Positions 43,394-52,395 of a stretch of 64,000 nt of DNA are shown here, piece after piece. The notes under the pieces are model-generated. The model was given only the letters and a program-made list of their open reading frames with translations, was not told the origin of the DNA and searched no databases. The translations under genes and the position numbers were made by a program. Position 1 is the stretch's first letter, and every line of letters starts with the position of its first letter. Origin of the DNA: Hyphococcus formosus (GTDB taxonomy: Bacteria; Pseudomonadota; Alphaproteobacteria; Caulobacterales; Parvularculaceae); contig NZ_CP157210.1 in the NCBI RefSeq assembly GCF_046736345.1, forward strand, positions 2,418,001 through 2,482,000, written 5' to 3'.

Positions 43394-44806
43394 CTAATCA
43401 AATGCGAAACTGAATGGCGTCGCCAGGCGGCGATGCTCGTCCACAATCAACCGGCGCTCTAGCGGCGGGTGCGCGCGCGCCGCGCAGGCCGGGCGCGAAC
43501 ACAACCGGCAGGTGACGCCGATTTGGGTACGCGCCGCTTCGGTCAGGTTCGTCTCCTGCGCATAGATGAGCCTTTCCGCATATTTAAGCTCACAGCCGAG
43601 CGCAACCGCCCGCTCGGCCTTGGGCGCGTTAAACCCGCCCTCGCCGCCATGAACCGTTCGCGCGATGGAGAAATAAGTCTCTCCGTCTGGCAGCTGAATC
43701 AGCTGGGTATGAATTTTTCTTGGTGTACGGAATGTATCATGGAGATTCCACAAAGGGCATGACCCGCCATAACGGGCGAAAGGAAACACCCCACCGGAAA
43801 AACGTTTTGATACATTCCCTGCCGCATCGATACGCAGGAAAAAGAACGGAATACCTTCTGCGCCGGGCCGTTGTAGCGTCGTCAAGCGATGGCACACCTG
43901 CTCAAAACTCGCGCCGAACCGTCGCGCCATGGCCTCAACATCATATGACAGCTCTTCCGCTGACTGATGAAATTTTCGATAGGGCAACATGATCGCCCCG
44001 GCGAGATAATTTGCGAGCGCCGCCCGCGTCAAGCGCCGCCCCGCATCGCTTTCGAATGCGCCTTGATTGACGACCATATCGAGCTGTTCACGCCCTTCGA
44101 GCAACGCTAACTGTAGGATCAACTGAAAAGAACGGCTTGCCTGATCCAGCGCTTCGGAAACAAGAATTTGTTTTCGATGGCGGTCATGCCGCCGATAGGC
44201 ACCAACCATCACATCCGAAGGGAGGACACGAACGGTCAAGCCGTGTCGCGTTTTAAAGCGCTGCGCCGTTGCCTCGAATAGATTTCCGCCATCATTCGAC
44301 AACGCATTCGCGATGTCTTCGCCCATTTCATCAAGCGCAGGAAAATAGTTTCGCGCGACGGTGATAAAGTCCCGCGCTTCTTCGACGGAATCAACGCCGC
44401 CAGATGTACCGGCGGCGCGCGCTTCGATCGCCGAGGTTCGGCTTGTGCGATACGCACCATAAAGCGCCGCAACGGCCTCCCCCATTGCCGGGTTCGCCGA
44501 CATTAAATCCCTGACGTCTTCTTTGGTGATCGATAATTCCTGAAAAATCGGATCAACCAACATGGCCTCAAGCTGGTTGAAAATATCGTCTTCACCCGAG
44601 GCAAATGCGCTCAGGTCCAGCCCATAGGTTTCCGCCATGCGCAACAATAGATCCGCAGGCAGGGGGCGCTGATTTCGCTCAATCAAGGTGACATAGGACG
44701 CGGAAACTTCGAGATCCGCAGCCATTTGCGCCTGCGTCAGGCCAAGATCGCGCCGGATCCGCCGAACGCGCGGGCCCACATATAGCGGCTTGGTTTCTCT
44801 GGCCAT
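43394..44806 (-). CDS. ScfR/RamB-like short-chain-acyl metabolism regulator
   Basis: 470 residues. XRE-type helix-turn-helix at about 12-66 (RRDLGLTQAQMAADLEVSASYVTLIE), then an IrrE/ImmA-like region with the family middle (MVGAYRRHD, SFQLILQLALLEG), and a C-terminal DUF2083 domain ending in a C-x2-C-x4-C cluster (CRLCSRPAC). This architecture is that of RamB, PrpC and ScfR-type regulators, which control isocitrate lyase, methylcitrate or ethylmalonyl-CoA genes in response to acyl-CoAs. It is divergent from aceA across 241 bp, which makes isocitrate lyase its probable target. Confidence 0.87.
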   Translation of the reverse strand: MARETKPLYVGPRVRRIRRDLGLTQAQMAADLEVSASYVTLIERNQRPLPADLLLRMAETYGLDLSAFASGEDDIFNQLEAMLVDPIFQELSITKEDVRDLMSANPAMGEAVAALYGAYRTSRTSAIEARAAGTSGGVDSVEEARDFITVARNYFPALDEMGEDIANALSNDGGNLFEATAQRFKTRHGLTVRVLPSDVMVGAYRRHDRHRKQILVSEALDQASRSFQLILQLALLEGREQLDMVVNQGAFESDAGRRLTRAALANYLAGAIMLPYRKFHQSAEELSYDVEAMARRFGASFEQVCHRLTTLQRPGAEGIPFFFLRIDAAGNVSKRFSGGVFPFARYGGSCPLWNLHDTFRTPRKIHTQLIQLPDGETYFSIARTVHGGEGGFNAPKAERAVALGCELKYAERLIYAQETNLTEAARTQIGVTCRLCSRPACAARAHPPLERRLIVDEHRRLATPFSFAFD

Positions 44807-45047
44807 ACCCCGGCTTTCCTACTTTAAACGCACCAAAATCGGTGAAAACTTACATCGTTTCGGCTTCGTTATAGTCAAAGCATTATTAACGCTATGGATC
44901 ATTATGTGACAAATCTTACAATATTACAAAACAGAACGCATTTCTACACACAACCGCACCTGAGTCTCGTTGTGCAGCGCCATATTGGCTGCTTATGGTC
45001 GCCGCAAGAAAGGGCGACAGCGCTCGAATTTTCAAAAGGAGTTTTTC

Positions 45048-46337
45048 ATGTCTGATTTTTCCAAACTCATCCCGGATACCCCGAAAGACCGCTTTGACGG
45101 TATCGAGCGCAATTACACGGCCGCTGATGTTGAGCGCCTGCGCGGCTCGGTTCCAATCGCCTACACACTCGCGGAGCGCGGCTCACGCAAGCTTTGGGAA
45201 CTGCTTAAATCAGAAGATTACATCAACGCCCTCGGCGCGCTGTCTGGTAATCAGGCAGTTCAAATGGCGAAAGCCGGCCTGAAGGCGATTTATCTTTCCG
45301 GTTGGCAGGTAGCTGGCGATTCAAACGTTGCGGCGAAAACCTATCCTGACCAATCGCTGTACCCAGCCAATTCCGGCCCGGAACTGGCAAAGCGTATCAA
45401 CAACGCGCTGTCACGCGCCGACCAGATTGAATATTCCGAAGGCGACGTAAAGCGCGATTACTATTTGCCAATCGTTGCAGACGCCGAAGCCGGTTTTGGT
45501 GGACCGCTCAACTGCTACGAAATCATGAAGGCCTATATCGAAGCTGGCGCGGCTGGTGTTCACTTTGAAGACCAACTCGCCTCTGAAAAGAAATGCGGCC
45601 ACCTTGGCGGTAAAGTTCTTATCCCAACCAAAGCCCATGAGCGCAACCTGAATGCGGCGCGTCTTGCGGCCGATGTTGCGGGTGTCCCGACTGTTCTCGT
45701 TGCCCGTACTGACGCCGAGTCAGCGAAACTGATCACATCAGACATTGATGAGCGCGATCATGAATTCATCGACTTTGATCAGGGCCGCACACCAGAAGGC
45801 TTCTACCGCCTTAAAGAAGGCATGGGCGTTGACCACTGTATCGCACGCGGATTGAACTACGCGAAATGTGCCGATCTGCTATGGTGGGAAACATCGAAAC
45901 CAAATCTCGACGAGGCACGCCGCTTCGCCGAAGCCATTCAAAAAGCCTATCCTGGCAAGATGATGGCCTATAACTGCTCGCCATCGTTCAACTGGGAAGC
46001 CAATCTCGACAAAGACACTATTGCGAAATATCAGCGCGAGCTTGGCGCGATGGGTTATAAGTTCCAGTTCGTTACGCTGGCTGGTTTCCACGCGCTCAAC
46101 CACTCTATGTTCGAGCTGGCAAGCGGCTATCGTGATCGCGGCATGGCGGCATATTCGGAACTTCAGCAGGCTGAATTTGCTTCTGAAAAAGATGGCTATG
46201 AAGCCACGCGTCACCAGCGCGAAGTCGGCACCGGTTATTTCGACCTCGTTGCGAATACCCTTTCGGGCGGTCAATCATCAACAACTGCGATGAACGAATC
46301 CACAGAGACCGCTCAATTCAAGCCCGCAGCAGAGTAA
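45048..46337 (+). CDS. aceA: Isocitrate lyase
   Basis: 429 residues from ATG 45048, with AAAAGGAG seven bases upstream. TIM barrel with the catalytic loop KKCGHLGGKVL (Cys nucleophile), DAEAGFGG, HFEDQLASEKK and ARTDAESA. It cleaves isocitrate to glyoxylate and succinate, the first step of the glyoxylate shunt for growth on acetate, fatty acids or degraded PHA. The malate synthase gene is not next to it. The divergent RamB-like gene probably controls it. A strong intrinsic terminator follows. The leader of about 240 bp holds AT-rich direct repeats TTACAA-TA-TTACAA near 44917-44931 that could be an operator. Confidence 0.96.
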   Translation: MSDFSKLIPDTPKDRFDGIERNYTAADVERLRGSVPIAYTLAERGSRKLWELLKSEDYINALGALSGNQAVQMAKAGLKAIYLSGWQVAGDSNVAAKTYPDQSLYPANSGPELAKRINNALSRADQIEYSEGDVKRDYYLPIVADAEAGFGGPLNCYEIMKAYIEAGAAGVHFEDQLASEKKCGHLGGKVLIPTKAHERNLNAARLAADVAGVPTVLVARTDAESAKLITSDIDERDHEFIDFDQGRTPEGFYRLKEGMGVDHCIARGLNYAKCADLLWWETSKPNLDEARRFAEAIQKAYPGKMMAYNCSPSFNWEANLDKDTIAKYQRELGAMGYKFQFVTLAGFHALNHSMFELASGYRDRGMAAYSELQQAEFASEKDGYEATRHQREVGTGYFDLVANTLSGGQSSTTAMNESTETAQFKPAAE

Positions 46338-46378
46338 GCTACGGACTTAGGTGCCTCTTTTCAGGGAGGATGCACCCG

Positions 46379-46412
46379 CCGCCGTGACCCCGGGGTCACG
46401 GCGGTTTTTTTT
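46379..46412 (+). terminator. Rho-independent terminator of aceA
   Basis: Perfect 13-bp stem CCGCCGTGACCCC/GGGGTCACGGCGG (46379-46391 with 46392-46404) followed by eight T. The palindrome has no unpaired loop in DNA form. Its T run overlaps the end of the convergent glycerophosphodiesterase gene. Confidence 0.95.
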
Positions 46413-47478
46413 AATTATTGGTTTCGGAGAGAGCGTCTCTTAGATCGACGGCAATATCAGGGAAATCCGTGAAGACGCCATCGACACCCGCAGAAAAATA
46501 TCGGTAAAGCTCGACATCAGCGTCGGATTTGACCGCACGCGCCGCCATAGAATCCGCAGGCAAAGTAAATTCCGCAATCCCCGGCCCCGCATGCTGATCC
46601 TTGCGGAACGTCCAAGGATGGACAAACAAACCAAGCGCATGCGCATCGGCAACAAAATCACCTCGCCCCAATAATGACGGCTCCTCGTGTAGCACGAGGC
46701 TTTTCGCCGGCCCGACACCATCCGCATATGCCGCAACCTCAGAGAGCGGAATATTAGGTCCGCTACCGGGCACGGCCTCATACACCAACTGAACAAGAAA
46801 AGCGTCGGTTTTACCCTTTAGGCGTTTGAGGATCTCCGGCTCGAAGGATTGGATAAAAACCGGCCCCTCATCAAAACCTTCCAATGCCTCCAAGAGCGGT
46901 TTTTCAAAATCCAATCCGATTGATGTGAAGTACCCCGGATGTTTGGTCTCAGGGTAAACACCGATCGGCCGCGACTCTGCGCGGTCCTTTATTAGGGCTA
47001 AAATTTCGTCGAATGTGGGAATTTCATATCGCCCGTCATCTTCGGTCGAACGCCCGGGAAATGGTTGACGGGCGCGTAATGTTTTTATCTCCGCCAGCGT
47101 GAAATCTTCGACCCACCAATCGTTTCGCGCCTCCCCTTTTGGGTCGGCAATGCGCCGCTTACGGTCTGCAAACGCTGGGTGGTCCGCGACATCGGTTGTG
47201 GCCGATAAATAGCGATCATGGCGCGCAACCAAATAGCCGTCTTTGGTCATTACCAGATCGGGCTCAATAACATCGGCCCCCTGATCAATTGCCAACGCAT
47301 AAGAGGCCAGCGTATGCTCGGGCCGATAGCCACTAGCACCGCGATGCGCGATCACGATCGGCGGCAATCCATCAAGCGTGGCCCATTCCATCGAAACCTC
47401 CGGCGCTCTTTCAGGCGGCGCATCCTCGCATGATGCAACCGCCAATAGGAAGAGCCACCCAATCCACGTCTTTGACAT
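46411..47478 (-). CDS. Glycerophosphodiester phosphodiesterase (GlpQ type)
   Basis: 355 residues. N-terminal hydrophobic stretch ends in VASCE, a lipobox, so a periplasmic lipoprotein is likely. GDPD motifs: AHRGASGYRPEHT with catalytic His and the Glu/His pair, EPDLVMTKDGYLVARHD, and YPETKHPGYF. Hydrolyses glycerophosphodiesters from phospholipid breakdown to alcohol and glycerol-3-phosphate. The length of about 355 residues fits the secreted GlpQ subgroup rather than cytosolic UgpQ. RBS GGGG lies close before ATG 47478. Gene on its own; ends in the T run of the aceA terminator. Confidence 0.92.
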   Translation of the reverse strand: MSKTWIGWLFLLAVASCEDAPPERAPEVSMEWATLDGLPPIVIAHRGASGYRPEHTLASYALAIDQGADVIEPDLVMTKDGYLVARHDRYLSATTDVADHPAFADRKRRIADPKGEARNDWWVEDFTLAEIKTLRARQPFPGRSTEDDGRYEIPTFDEILALIKDRAESRPIGVYPETKHPGYFTSIGLDFEKPLLEALEGFDEGPVFIQSFEPEILKRLKGKTDAFLVQLVYEAVPGSGPNIPLSEVAAYADGVGPAKSLVLHEEPSLLGRGDFVADAHALGLFVHPWTFRKDQHAGPGIAEFTLPADSMAARAVKSDADVELYRYFSAGVDGVFTDFPDIAVDLRDALSETNN

Positions 47479-47534
47479 TTTTCACCCCTTTGTCTGGGGT
47501 GTAAATGGGCACGAAAAAATGGCGGATTTCAACC

Positions 47535-48209
47535 TTAGCGGCGGCGTCTGCGTTGTCCTTCCGGGCGCTCACCCTGGCCGCGGCCGCTCTGTTGCGAACG
47601 CGCGCCTTGGGGCGGAACAAATGTCGCCATTTCGATTTTACGGTATTCGGCTGCGCGCACGCGCGCCTCTTCCATTTGCGCGGGCGTTAAATTGCCTCTT
47701 ATGTGATCGACCACCGCTGCCGAAATATCCGGCATGCTGTAAACGCTTCTTACGCCATTGGCCTCGTAAACACCGACCCACATCATCGCTTCTACCGGAT
47801 CGCGGGGTACCGCCTGATCCGAGAATACTTTCAGGCCACTGAGGACCTCAGCAAGCTTGAATTGCGCGCGGGGATTCCCGGCCCAAGCCGCACGGCGCAA
47901 CCAAAAGAGACCCTCGGACCGAAGCAATTCCGTCTCTTGCGCACTCTTGCCCGATACTTCGAATAGACAGGCCCCAAGCTCATACTGCGCGACGTCATAT
48001 CCCGCACCATAGGCCGAAACCACACGATAGGCCGGCAATGCCCGCGCACAGCCCTGTTTGGCCTGAATATCTCGCGCCTTTGCCAAAAGGGTCGATGGTT
48101 GATTGACACTTACGGGGCCACCACCGCGTGGCCGGTCGCCTTTTTGCGGAGAAGCACAGGCCGTCACCAACGCCGTTAAAGCAATAATCATCAGTGGACG
48201 AAATTTCAT
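47535..48209 (-). CDS. Sel1-like repeat lipoprotein
   Basis: 224 residues. Lipobox LVTACAS with Cys18. Sel1-like helical pairs are visible at about 60-160 (AQYELGACLFE, GLFWLRRAAWAGNPRAQFKLAEVL, PRDPVEAMMWVGVYEANG). The C-terminus is a basic, Arg/Gln/Gly-rich tail ending in several arginines, unusual for a Sel1 protein. Sel1 repeats scaffold protein-protein contacts; no enzymatic function seen. No strong ribosome site. Confidence 0.75.
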   Translation of the reverse strand: MKFRPLMIIALTALVTACASPQKGDRPRGGGPVSVNQPSTLLAKARDIQAKQGCARALPAYRVVSAYGAGYDVAQYELGACLFEVSGKSAQETELLRSEGLFWLRRAAWAGNPRAQFKLAEVLSGLKVFSDQAVPRDPVEAMMWVGVYEANGVRSVYSMPDISAAVVDHIRGNLTPAQMEEARVRAAEYRKIEMATFVPPQGARSQQSGRGQGERPEGQRRRRR

Positions 48210-48428
48210 AGAGAGGGCTTTCTAACATTCTGGACAGAAAAAGGGTTTCGCCATTAAACGCATCGGCAGCTGTTTTCCGTCGCACATTTTTTTCATTTTT
48301 CTGCGACGGAGTTGCCTCAATACCACGTTTATCGGTTGGGTTCGGTGACATGAGCACCCTTTAACATTATCGCCCCATCACCATTGGCGCCCCTCCAATG
48401 GACGATAATGTGGACCCTCCCTTGCAAA

Positions 48429-48458
48429 GAACCCGGATGAGTTTCCTCATCCGGGTTC
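48429..48458 (-). terminator. Terminator of the 186-aa secreted protein gene
   Basis: Thirteen-base perfect stem GAACCCGGATGAG/CTCATCCGGGTTC around a four-base loop, 28 bp after the stop; the T run on the minus strand is short (TTCTTTG), so it may be a weak or dual-purpose terminator. The rest of the 276 bp between 48210 and 48485 shows nothing further. Confidence 0.65.
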
Positions 48459-48485
48459 CATTAATTCGGGCGGCCCATAAAACCG

Positions 48486-49046
48486 TTATTGCTTTTGCTG
48501 CGCTTCCATATAGGCGTCGAGTTCTGCCTTTACGGTTGAGACGACTTTCATATCGGCTTGCGGCGCATTTTGAACCGCTTCCACCAACACCAAAGACGCC
48601 TCCATCTGTGATTTCAATTCTGGCGGCAAATTATCCAGCATCGAACGATCCATCTGTTTGAGCATCGCCATGGCCTGCGGATCTTCTTGCTGCATATGCA
48701 AAGCGAGATAAGCGATCATCACCCGGTCACCAACGCCGCTCCATTCGTCCGCATTAAAACCATGTGGCTTTATAAGTTGTGCAAAACGACCATAGTCAGC
48801 GGGGTAGTTTGTTTTGAGGGCGGAAATCGCCTTTGTGTAAGGCATAAATTTCTCACCGGCTTTTGGCTGGGTATCAATAGCCAGACGGTCGGTCTTCCCT
48901 GACGCTTCAAGCTCGTCGCCAAAGCCATTGACCGAATCCAAACTTTCGACGAACCGTTTTGCCTGATCCTCCGTAAGCGCATCACCAGCAAAGGCATTTG
49001 TTATCGCGAAAACAAATACACCAAAACTGATCAATAATTTTTTCAT
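48486..49046 (-). CDS. Secreted protein of unknown function
   Basis: 186 residues with a standard signal peptide (cleavage near AFAGD, residues 19-23). The mature part is all-helical, rich in Met, Gln and acidic residues, with no cysteines and no recognised domain. It resembles in general build the small helical periplasmic proteins found as singletons in alphaproteobacteria. GGGG stands eight bases before ATG 49046. It has its own hairpin terminator downstream and sits 65 bp from arfB. Confidence 0.68.
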   Translation of the reverse strand: MKKLLISFGVFVFAITNAFAGDALTEDQAKRFVESLDSVNGFGDELEASGKTDRLAIDTQPKAGEKFMPYTKAISALKTNYPADYGRFAQLIKPHGFNADEWSGVGDRVMIAYLALHMQQEDPQAMAMLKQMDRSMLDNLPPELKSQMEASLVLVEAVQNAPQADMKVVSTVKAELDAYMEAQQKQ

Positions 49047-49111
49047 GAAAATTCCCCTCTTTCGAATTCTGAAATGCCATTCTAAGGCATATCGCCGGCA
49101 AAGCCATGTGA

Positions 49112-49531
49112 TTAATCGGTAACGCTGGGCTTTGTGCGATTTAGTTTTTTCTCCCCAATGCGGCGTTTTGCTTCCAGGCGCTTACGTTTTTGATTGAGTG
49201 AAATTTTTCGCTTTTTACGTGGCTTTGGCGCGATTGTAGCGCGCTCGATCATGGCCGCGAGGCGCTCTCGCGCATCGGCGCGATTTCGCTCTTGCACACG
49301 GAAACGACGGGCTTCGATAACAAGCTCCCCGTCTTTGGTCATACGACGACCGGCAATCGCCATGAGCCGTCGCTTTATCGCATCCTCAAGCGATGGCGAG
49401 TTTTTGACATTAAAACGCAGTTGAACCGCTGTTTCGACCTTATTGACATTCTGACCGCCAGGGCCGGATGCACGGATGAAGCTCTCGTGAAGCTCCCATT
49501 CCTGAATCACGATCTGATCCGTAACGCGCAT
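49112..49531 (-). CDS. arfB: Alternative ribosome-rescue factor ArfB
   Basis: 139 residues with SGPGGQNVNKVET, the GGQ loop of class I release factors, and a basic C-terminal tail (RRIGEKKLNRTKPS) that enters the empty mRNA channel. ArfB hydrolyses peptidyl-tRNA on stalled ribosomes. It lacks the codon-recognition domains of RF1/RF2, so it is ArfB rather than a release factor. It begins right after the rlmN stop, so the two ribosome-related genes are co-translated. Confidence 0.95.
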   Translation of the reverse strand: MRVTDQIVIQEWELHESFIRASGPGGQNVNKVETAVQLRFNVKNSPSLEDAIKRRLMAIAGRRMTKDGELVIEARRFRVQERNRADARERLAAMIERATIAPKPRKKRKISLNQKRKRLEAKRRIGEKKLNRTKPSVTD

Positions 49532-50701
49532 TTAATTTGCGTTCGCCGCCGCCTCGCGCCGGATCTCGCTTGCGCGCTTTTTAACGCTTTCCGACTTTAA
49601 CTGACCACAAGCTGCGAAAATATCACGGCCGCGCGGTGTCCGGATAGGCGACGCATAACCGGCGCGAGAGATGATCTCGGCGAATGCCTCGATCCGGTCC
49701 CAGCTGGAACATTCATATGGCGCACCCGGCCAAGGATTGAACGGAATAAGATTGATCTTCGCGGGAATCCCTTTGAGCAGCTTGACCAGCGCCCGCGCTT
49801 CTGCGTCGCTGTCATTGACATCTTTCAGCATGACATATTCAAAGGTGATCCGGCGCGCATTCGACGCACCCGGATAATTCCGGCATGCCTCTAACAATTC
49901 TTCGATCTTATATTTTCGATTGATCGGTACCAACACATCGCGCAGCGGGTCATTGGTTGCATGCAGCGAAATCGCAAGCATCGCCGATGTTTCTTCGCCA
50001 AGACGCTTAAATTCCGGCACGACACCAGAGGTTGAAACCGTGATCCGGCGGCGCGAAATAGAAATTCCGTCGCCATCAGAAATTACGTCAATCGCCGTTG
50101 AAACATTGTCGAGATTATAGAGCGGCTCACCCATGCCCATAAAGACGATATTGGAAAGTCGCCGCGCGTCGGCATTAGACGGCCATTCTTCCAGGTCGTC
50201 TTTGACTGCCATGACCTGATTGACAATTTCCGCAGCCGTCAGATTACGGACAAGTTTCTGCGTACCCGTATGGCAAAAGGTGCAGGCGAGCGTACAGCCG
50301 ACCTGAGACGAAACACAAAGCGCGCCCGCACGACCAACGTCGGGGATATAAACGCACTCGACCTCGACCCCGGGGCCAAGCCGCAGCAGATATTTCCGTG
50401 TGCCATCGACCGACACCAGACGTTCGGTGACCTCGGGCCGCGCAACGACAAATTGCGCCGCGAGACCGGCACGCATGTCTTTTGCGATGTCGGTCATCGC
50501 ATCAAAATCAGTGACCCCGTGCTGATAAATCCACCGCCAGAGCTGGCTGCTGCGCATTTTTGCTTTTTTGGGGTCAAGCGCAAAAGCGTCGCTTAAATGC
50601 TGCGCAATTTCCGCACGGGAAAGGCCCGCCAAATTGATAGGGGGCTCACTTGGCGCGGAAAGCCCAGTTTCTGGGCGATTTGATATATCGAGACGTGTCA
50701 T
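49532..50701 (-). CDS. rlmN: 23S rRNA/tRNA A2503 C2-methyltransferase RlmN
   Basis: 389 residues. Radical-SAM motif CTLACTFC (C-x3-C-x2-C, about 135-142), GMGEPLYN, and the substrate-side catalytic Cys in FAACGQLK near the C-terminus. N-terminal helical RNA-binding domain. It adds a methyl to C2 of A2503 in 23S rRNA and A37 of some tRNAs, using a second Cys for the covalent intermediate. Followed immediately by arfB. Confidence 0.95.
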   Translation of the reverse strand: MTRLDISNRPETGLSAPSEPPINLAGLSRAEIAQHLSDAFALDPKKAKMRSSQLWRWIYQHGVTDFDAMTDIAKDMRAGLAAQFVVARPEVTERLVSVDGTRKYLLRLGPGVEVECVYIPDVGRAGALCVSSQVGCTLACTFCHTGTQKLVRNLTAAEIVNQVMAVKDDLEEWPSNADARRLSNIVFMGMGEPLYNLDNVSTAIDVISDGDGISISRRRITVSTSGVVPEFKRLGEETSAMLAISLHATNDPLRDVLVPINRKYKIEELLEACRNYPGASNARRITFEYVMLKDVNDSDAEARALVKLLKGIPAKINLIPFNPWPGAPYECSSWDRIEAFAEIISRAGYASPIRTPRGRDIFAACGQLKSESVKKRASEIRREAAANAN

Positions 50702-50851
50702 AACAGGGCGGATATAGGGCCTGCGACAGCTTTCCGCAATCGGCCTATTTCTGCTCTGTTTTACGCGCGCCCCATAGCGCAGATGCCTATCACGTTTGCA
50801 ATCACGTGCATCTCGTGGTGAGTAGAGGGCTATATCGGAGAATCAGTCAGG

Positions 50852-52186
50852 ATGGATACGCCTTCGCAACCGCATCCGAAGGATGCCGGCGCAGATCTTA
50901 ACGACCCAAATTCCAGCGCGCGTGCGACAAGTCCGCTACAGCGGCGATTTGCAATTTACCTTCTGTTGTTTGGCGCGATATGCGCCGGAATGGGCCAGAC
51001 GATTGTTTTCTCCGTCCTGCCGCCCCTCGCCCGGCAAATTGGCCTGACAAATTTTCAGGTCGGCTCAATTTTCATGTTCTCGGCGATTGGCTGGGTCGTC
51101 ACCGGCCCGCGCTGGGGCCGCATGAGCGATCGCAGAGGCCGTAAGCCGTTTATCATCATCGGCATGCTCGGCTTCGCGGCATCAATGTTGTTTTTCGGGG
51201 TCTCTGTACAATTGGGTCTCGTGGGGTTGTTGGCTGGCTTACCGCTTTATCTTCTTATGGTCGTGACCCGCAGCTTGAACGGCATTATCGGCTCGGCCGG
51301 GCCGCCAGCGGCGCAAGCCTATATCGCAGACCGTACCTCTCAATCCGATCGCACTGCCGGGATCGCCGGATTTTCAGCGGCGTTTGGCTTTGGTGCCATG
51401 CTCGGCCCGGGCTTTGGCGCGGCCACGTCGCTAATCGGGCCGATTGTGCCTTTTTATGCGAATGCAGCTTTAGGGATGATCATGTTGATCACCGTCTTGC
51501 GGTTTTTGCCGGAACGCACGGGCCCGACCCAACGAAAAAAGCAACAGAAAGTGAAATTGCTGGATCAGCGCATTTTCCCGTTTTTGATTTTCGCGCTTGC
51601 CTTCGGGATTTTGAACGCGATTCCCATACAGACAATCGCCTTCTATTTCATCGACCGGCTTGGTTACGAAAATGATGAAGCCACCCATTTTGTCAGTATC
51701 GGCCTGACCGCTGGCGCGCTTTCATCTCTGTTTGGGCAGCTTGTCATCGTTCAGCGATTCCGATTGCCGCCGGCACGATTGATGCGCATCGCGCCCGTTC
51801 TCTTGTTGATTGGGCATGTCCTTATTTTCGCTAATGCCGAATTGGTACCCGTCATTGCTGGATTGATGATTAGCGGCCTTGGAGCGGGGCTTGCCATGCC
51901 TGCGGCAACGGCGGCCGCATCGATGCGGGTTCAATCCGATGAACAAGGCGGTGCCATCGGGCTTGCAAATTCGGCAGGCGCAACCGGCTTTATCATCTCA
52001 CCCATCGTCGGGTTTTCGCTTTATGAATGGTCGCCGGCGGCACCGTATATATTAACGGCCAGCATCGCTGCATTGCTGATTATCTATGCGTGGACCAGCA
52101 AAGCGGTGAAAAATGCGGTGCCCGCAACTGAGGACGTGCCGCCCCCGGAAGCCGTCGCTGACCCTGCGGCAGCACCTTATCAATAA
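50852..52186 (+). CDS. MFS drug-export family transporter
   Basis: 444 residues, twelve predicted helices in two halves with a central cytoplasmic loop (about 235-250). The loop 2-3 motif is GRMSDRRGRKPF and the transmembrane 5 region is SAAFGFGAMLGPGFGA, the TetA/drug:H+ antiporter (DHA1) type. Substrate unknown. A leader of 150 bp before the start contains tandem ATCACGT..GCA repeats (50789-50810) that may be a regulator site. It ends 2 bp from the convergent regulator gene; no obvious local repressor for it. Confidence 0.87.
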   Translation: MDTPSQPHPKDAGADLNDPNSSARATSPLQRRFAIYLLLFGAICAGMGQTIVFSVLPPLARQIGLTNFQVGSIFMFSAIGWVVTGPRWGRMSDRRGRKPFIIIGMLGFAASMLFFGVSVQLGLVGLLAGLPLYLLMVVTRSLNGIIGSAGPPAAQAYIADRTSQSDRTAGIAGFSAAFGFGAMLGPGFGAATSLIGPIVPFYANAALGMIMLITVLRFLPERTGPTQRKKQQKVKLLDQRIFPFLIFALAFGILNAIPIQTIAFYFIDRLGYENDEATHFVSIGLTAGALSSLFGQLVIVQRFRLPPARLMRIAPVLLLIGHVLIFANAELVPVIAGLMISGLGAGLAMPAATAAASMRVQSDEQGGAIGLANSAGATGFIISPIVGFSLYEWSPAAPYILTASIAALLIIYAWTSKAVKNAVPATEDVPPPEAVADPAAAPYQ

Positions 52187-52188
52187 GG

Positions 52189-52395
52189 TCATTCTTCTTC
52201 GTAAAAAAGGATGTCACCCGGCTGGCAATCAAGCTCTTTGCATACGGCTTCGAGCGTTGAAAACCGAATTGCTTTGGCCTTGCCGGTTTTGAGGATGGAC
52301 AAATTGGCGATCGTCACGCCCACACGCTCTGACAATTCTGTCAGCGACATGTTGCGGTCAAGCAAGACGCGATCGAGTTTCACCAAAATGGCCAT
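52189..52395 (-). CDS. Small XRE/YozG-type HTH regulator
   Basis: 68 residues from ATG 52395, which overlaps the stop of the preceding DUF2975 gene by one base (TAATG). Almost the whole protein is a Cro/CI-type helix-turn-helix: MSLTELSERVGVTIANLSILKTGK as the HTH, then FSTLEAVCKELDCQPGDIL. The YozG-like family is often coded beside DUF2975 proteins, as in Bacillus yoaS-yozG. Last gene of the accessory operon. The three GAAAAAcGAT repeats upstream of the operon are candidate operators for it; this link is inferred. Confidence 0.88.
   Translation of the reverse strand: MAILVKLDRVLLDRNMSLTELSERVGVTIANLSILKTGKAKAIRFSTLEAVCKELDCQPGDILFYEEE

Noticed and set aside
44807..45047. TTTGCAAA-type operator for the RamB/PccR family before aceA
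   Set aside because: The octamer is not present; only AT-rich TTACAA repeats were found.
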